This document shows positions 11,060 to 11,277 of a DNA stretch of 11,277 nt, one piece after another. Source of the DNA: RGIG3002 sp045546775. GTDB taxonomy: Bacteria; Bacillota; Clostridia; Lachnospirales; Lachnospiraceae. Each line of letters opens with the position of its first letter. The stretch's first letter is position 1. The translations under genes were made by a program, and so were the position numbers. The notes under the pieces were generated by a model that saw only the letters and a program-made list of their open reading frames with translations, had not been told where the DNA came from and searched no databases. The stretch spans positions 1 through 11,277 of the forward strand of contig JAZQDM010000050.1 of assembly GCA_045546775.1 (NCBI GenBank), in the 5' to 3' direction.

Positions 11060-11277
11060 GTTGCGTCTGAGACAAACAACAGATGCAAGCAAATATGCGA
11101 AGCATATTTATGGCAACTCACGAAGTGTATTGCCTTGAACCTTGACAAATAAACAGCAATGCAACCCTGAAAATTCCGACGTGACGAAAATCATCTGAAG
11201 TTTAAGTCACGAAGAGAAAATTCAGAACAACCAAACAAACAAAAAGCCAGATAACAACTGGCGGGACAAACGATTCA
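11060..11277 (+). ncRNA. Structured non-coding leader, probably of an rRNA operon (runs off the window)
   Basis: No reading frame with a ribosome site is seen over ~218 nt behind the strong promoter. Successive hairpins are TTGCGTCTG/CAGATGCAA (11061-11069/11080-11088), AAATATGC-GAA-GCATATTT (11091-11109), GGCAA/TTGCC with inner CAC-GAA-GTG (11112-11134), CGTGAC/GTCACG (around 11180-11211) and GCCAG/CTGGC (11246-11262). The stretch around 11134-11156 (CTTGAACCTTGACAAATAAA) resembles boxA-type antitermination sequences of Firmicutes rRNA leaders. The C/A-rich unstructured end is also typical of pre-16S leaders. The rRNA gene itself would lie beyond the window, so this is inference. Another structured RNA or a mobile-element leader remains possible. 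Confidence 0.5.

Overview
This window looks like the chromosome of a low-GC, flagellated or formerly flagellated member of Clostridia, most likely Lachnospiraceae (Roseburia/Agathobacter/Butyrivibrio type). The reasons are AT-rich DNA with strong AGGAGG-type ribosome sites, sigma-A promoters, smpB beside ssrA, a small-protein pair (1272-2168) of a kind I associate with this family, and a short flagellin-like protein lacking the usual N-terminus. The taxonomic call is inference.

Layout. (1) 1-1000: the 3' part of smpB, then ssrA (tmRNA) with its own near-consensus promoter, a hairpin in its 5' leader and an intrinsic terminator. The two are the core of trans-translation (ribosome rescue). (2) 1000-2170: a doubtful tiny ORF, AT-rich DNA, then two small uncharacterised genes, the second a one-pass membrane protein with a charged tail. 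(3) 2232-2906: an OmpR/PhoB-class response regulator with a large terminator hairpin. (4) 2981-4570: a block of small hairpins; a minus-strand Abi_2/AbiF-like HEPN protein preceded by a compact, apparently pseudoknotted RNA with its own promoter and terminator; then a plus-strand small RNA facing a tiny hydrophobic reading frame. (5) 4572-7639: a SAM methyltransferase and a tight four-gene operon (unknown protein, PH/GRAM-like protein, DUF1266 protein, unknown protein with an L7/L12-like tail). (6) 7667-8565: a flagellin-like gene with its own promoter and terminator. (7) 8588-10913: a HAMP histidine kinase and a DUF4352-like lipoprotein. (8) 11025-11277: a very strong promoter and a structured non-coding leader running off the window, resembling the leader of an rRNA operon.

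Two themes stand out. First, the regulator at 2232 and the kinase at 8588 each lack an adjacent partner and lie on the same strand. The kinase sits directly behind a terminator with no visible promoter. The simplest reading is one two-component operon split by a roughly 5.6-kb accessory segment. Second, that segment contains the most interesting unit: promoter, structured RNA, terminator, then a HEPN protein gene (about 4158 down to 3071, minus strand). This has the architecture of an RNA-controlled abortive-infection/toxin-antitoxin locus. A possible decayed type I toxin-antitoxin locus lies immediately behind it. None of these functional assignments beyond family recognition can be proved from sequence alone.
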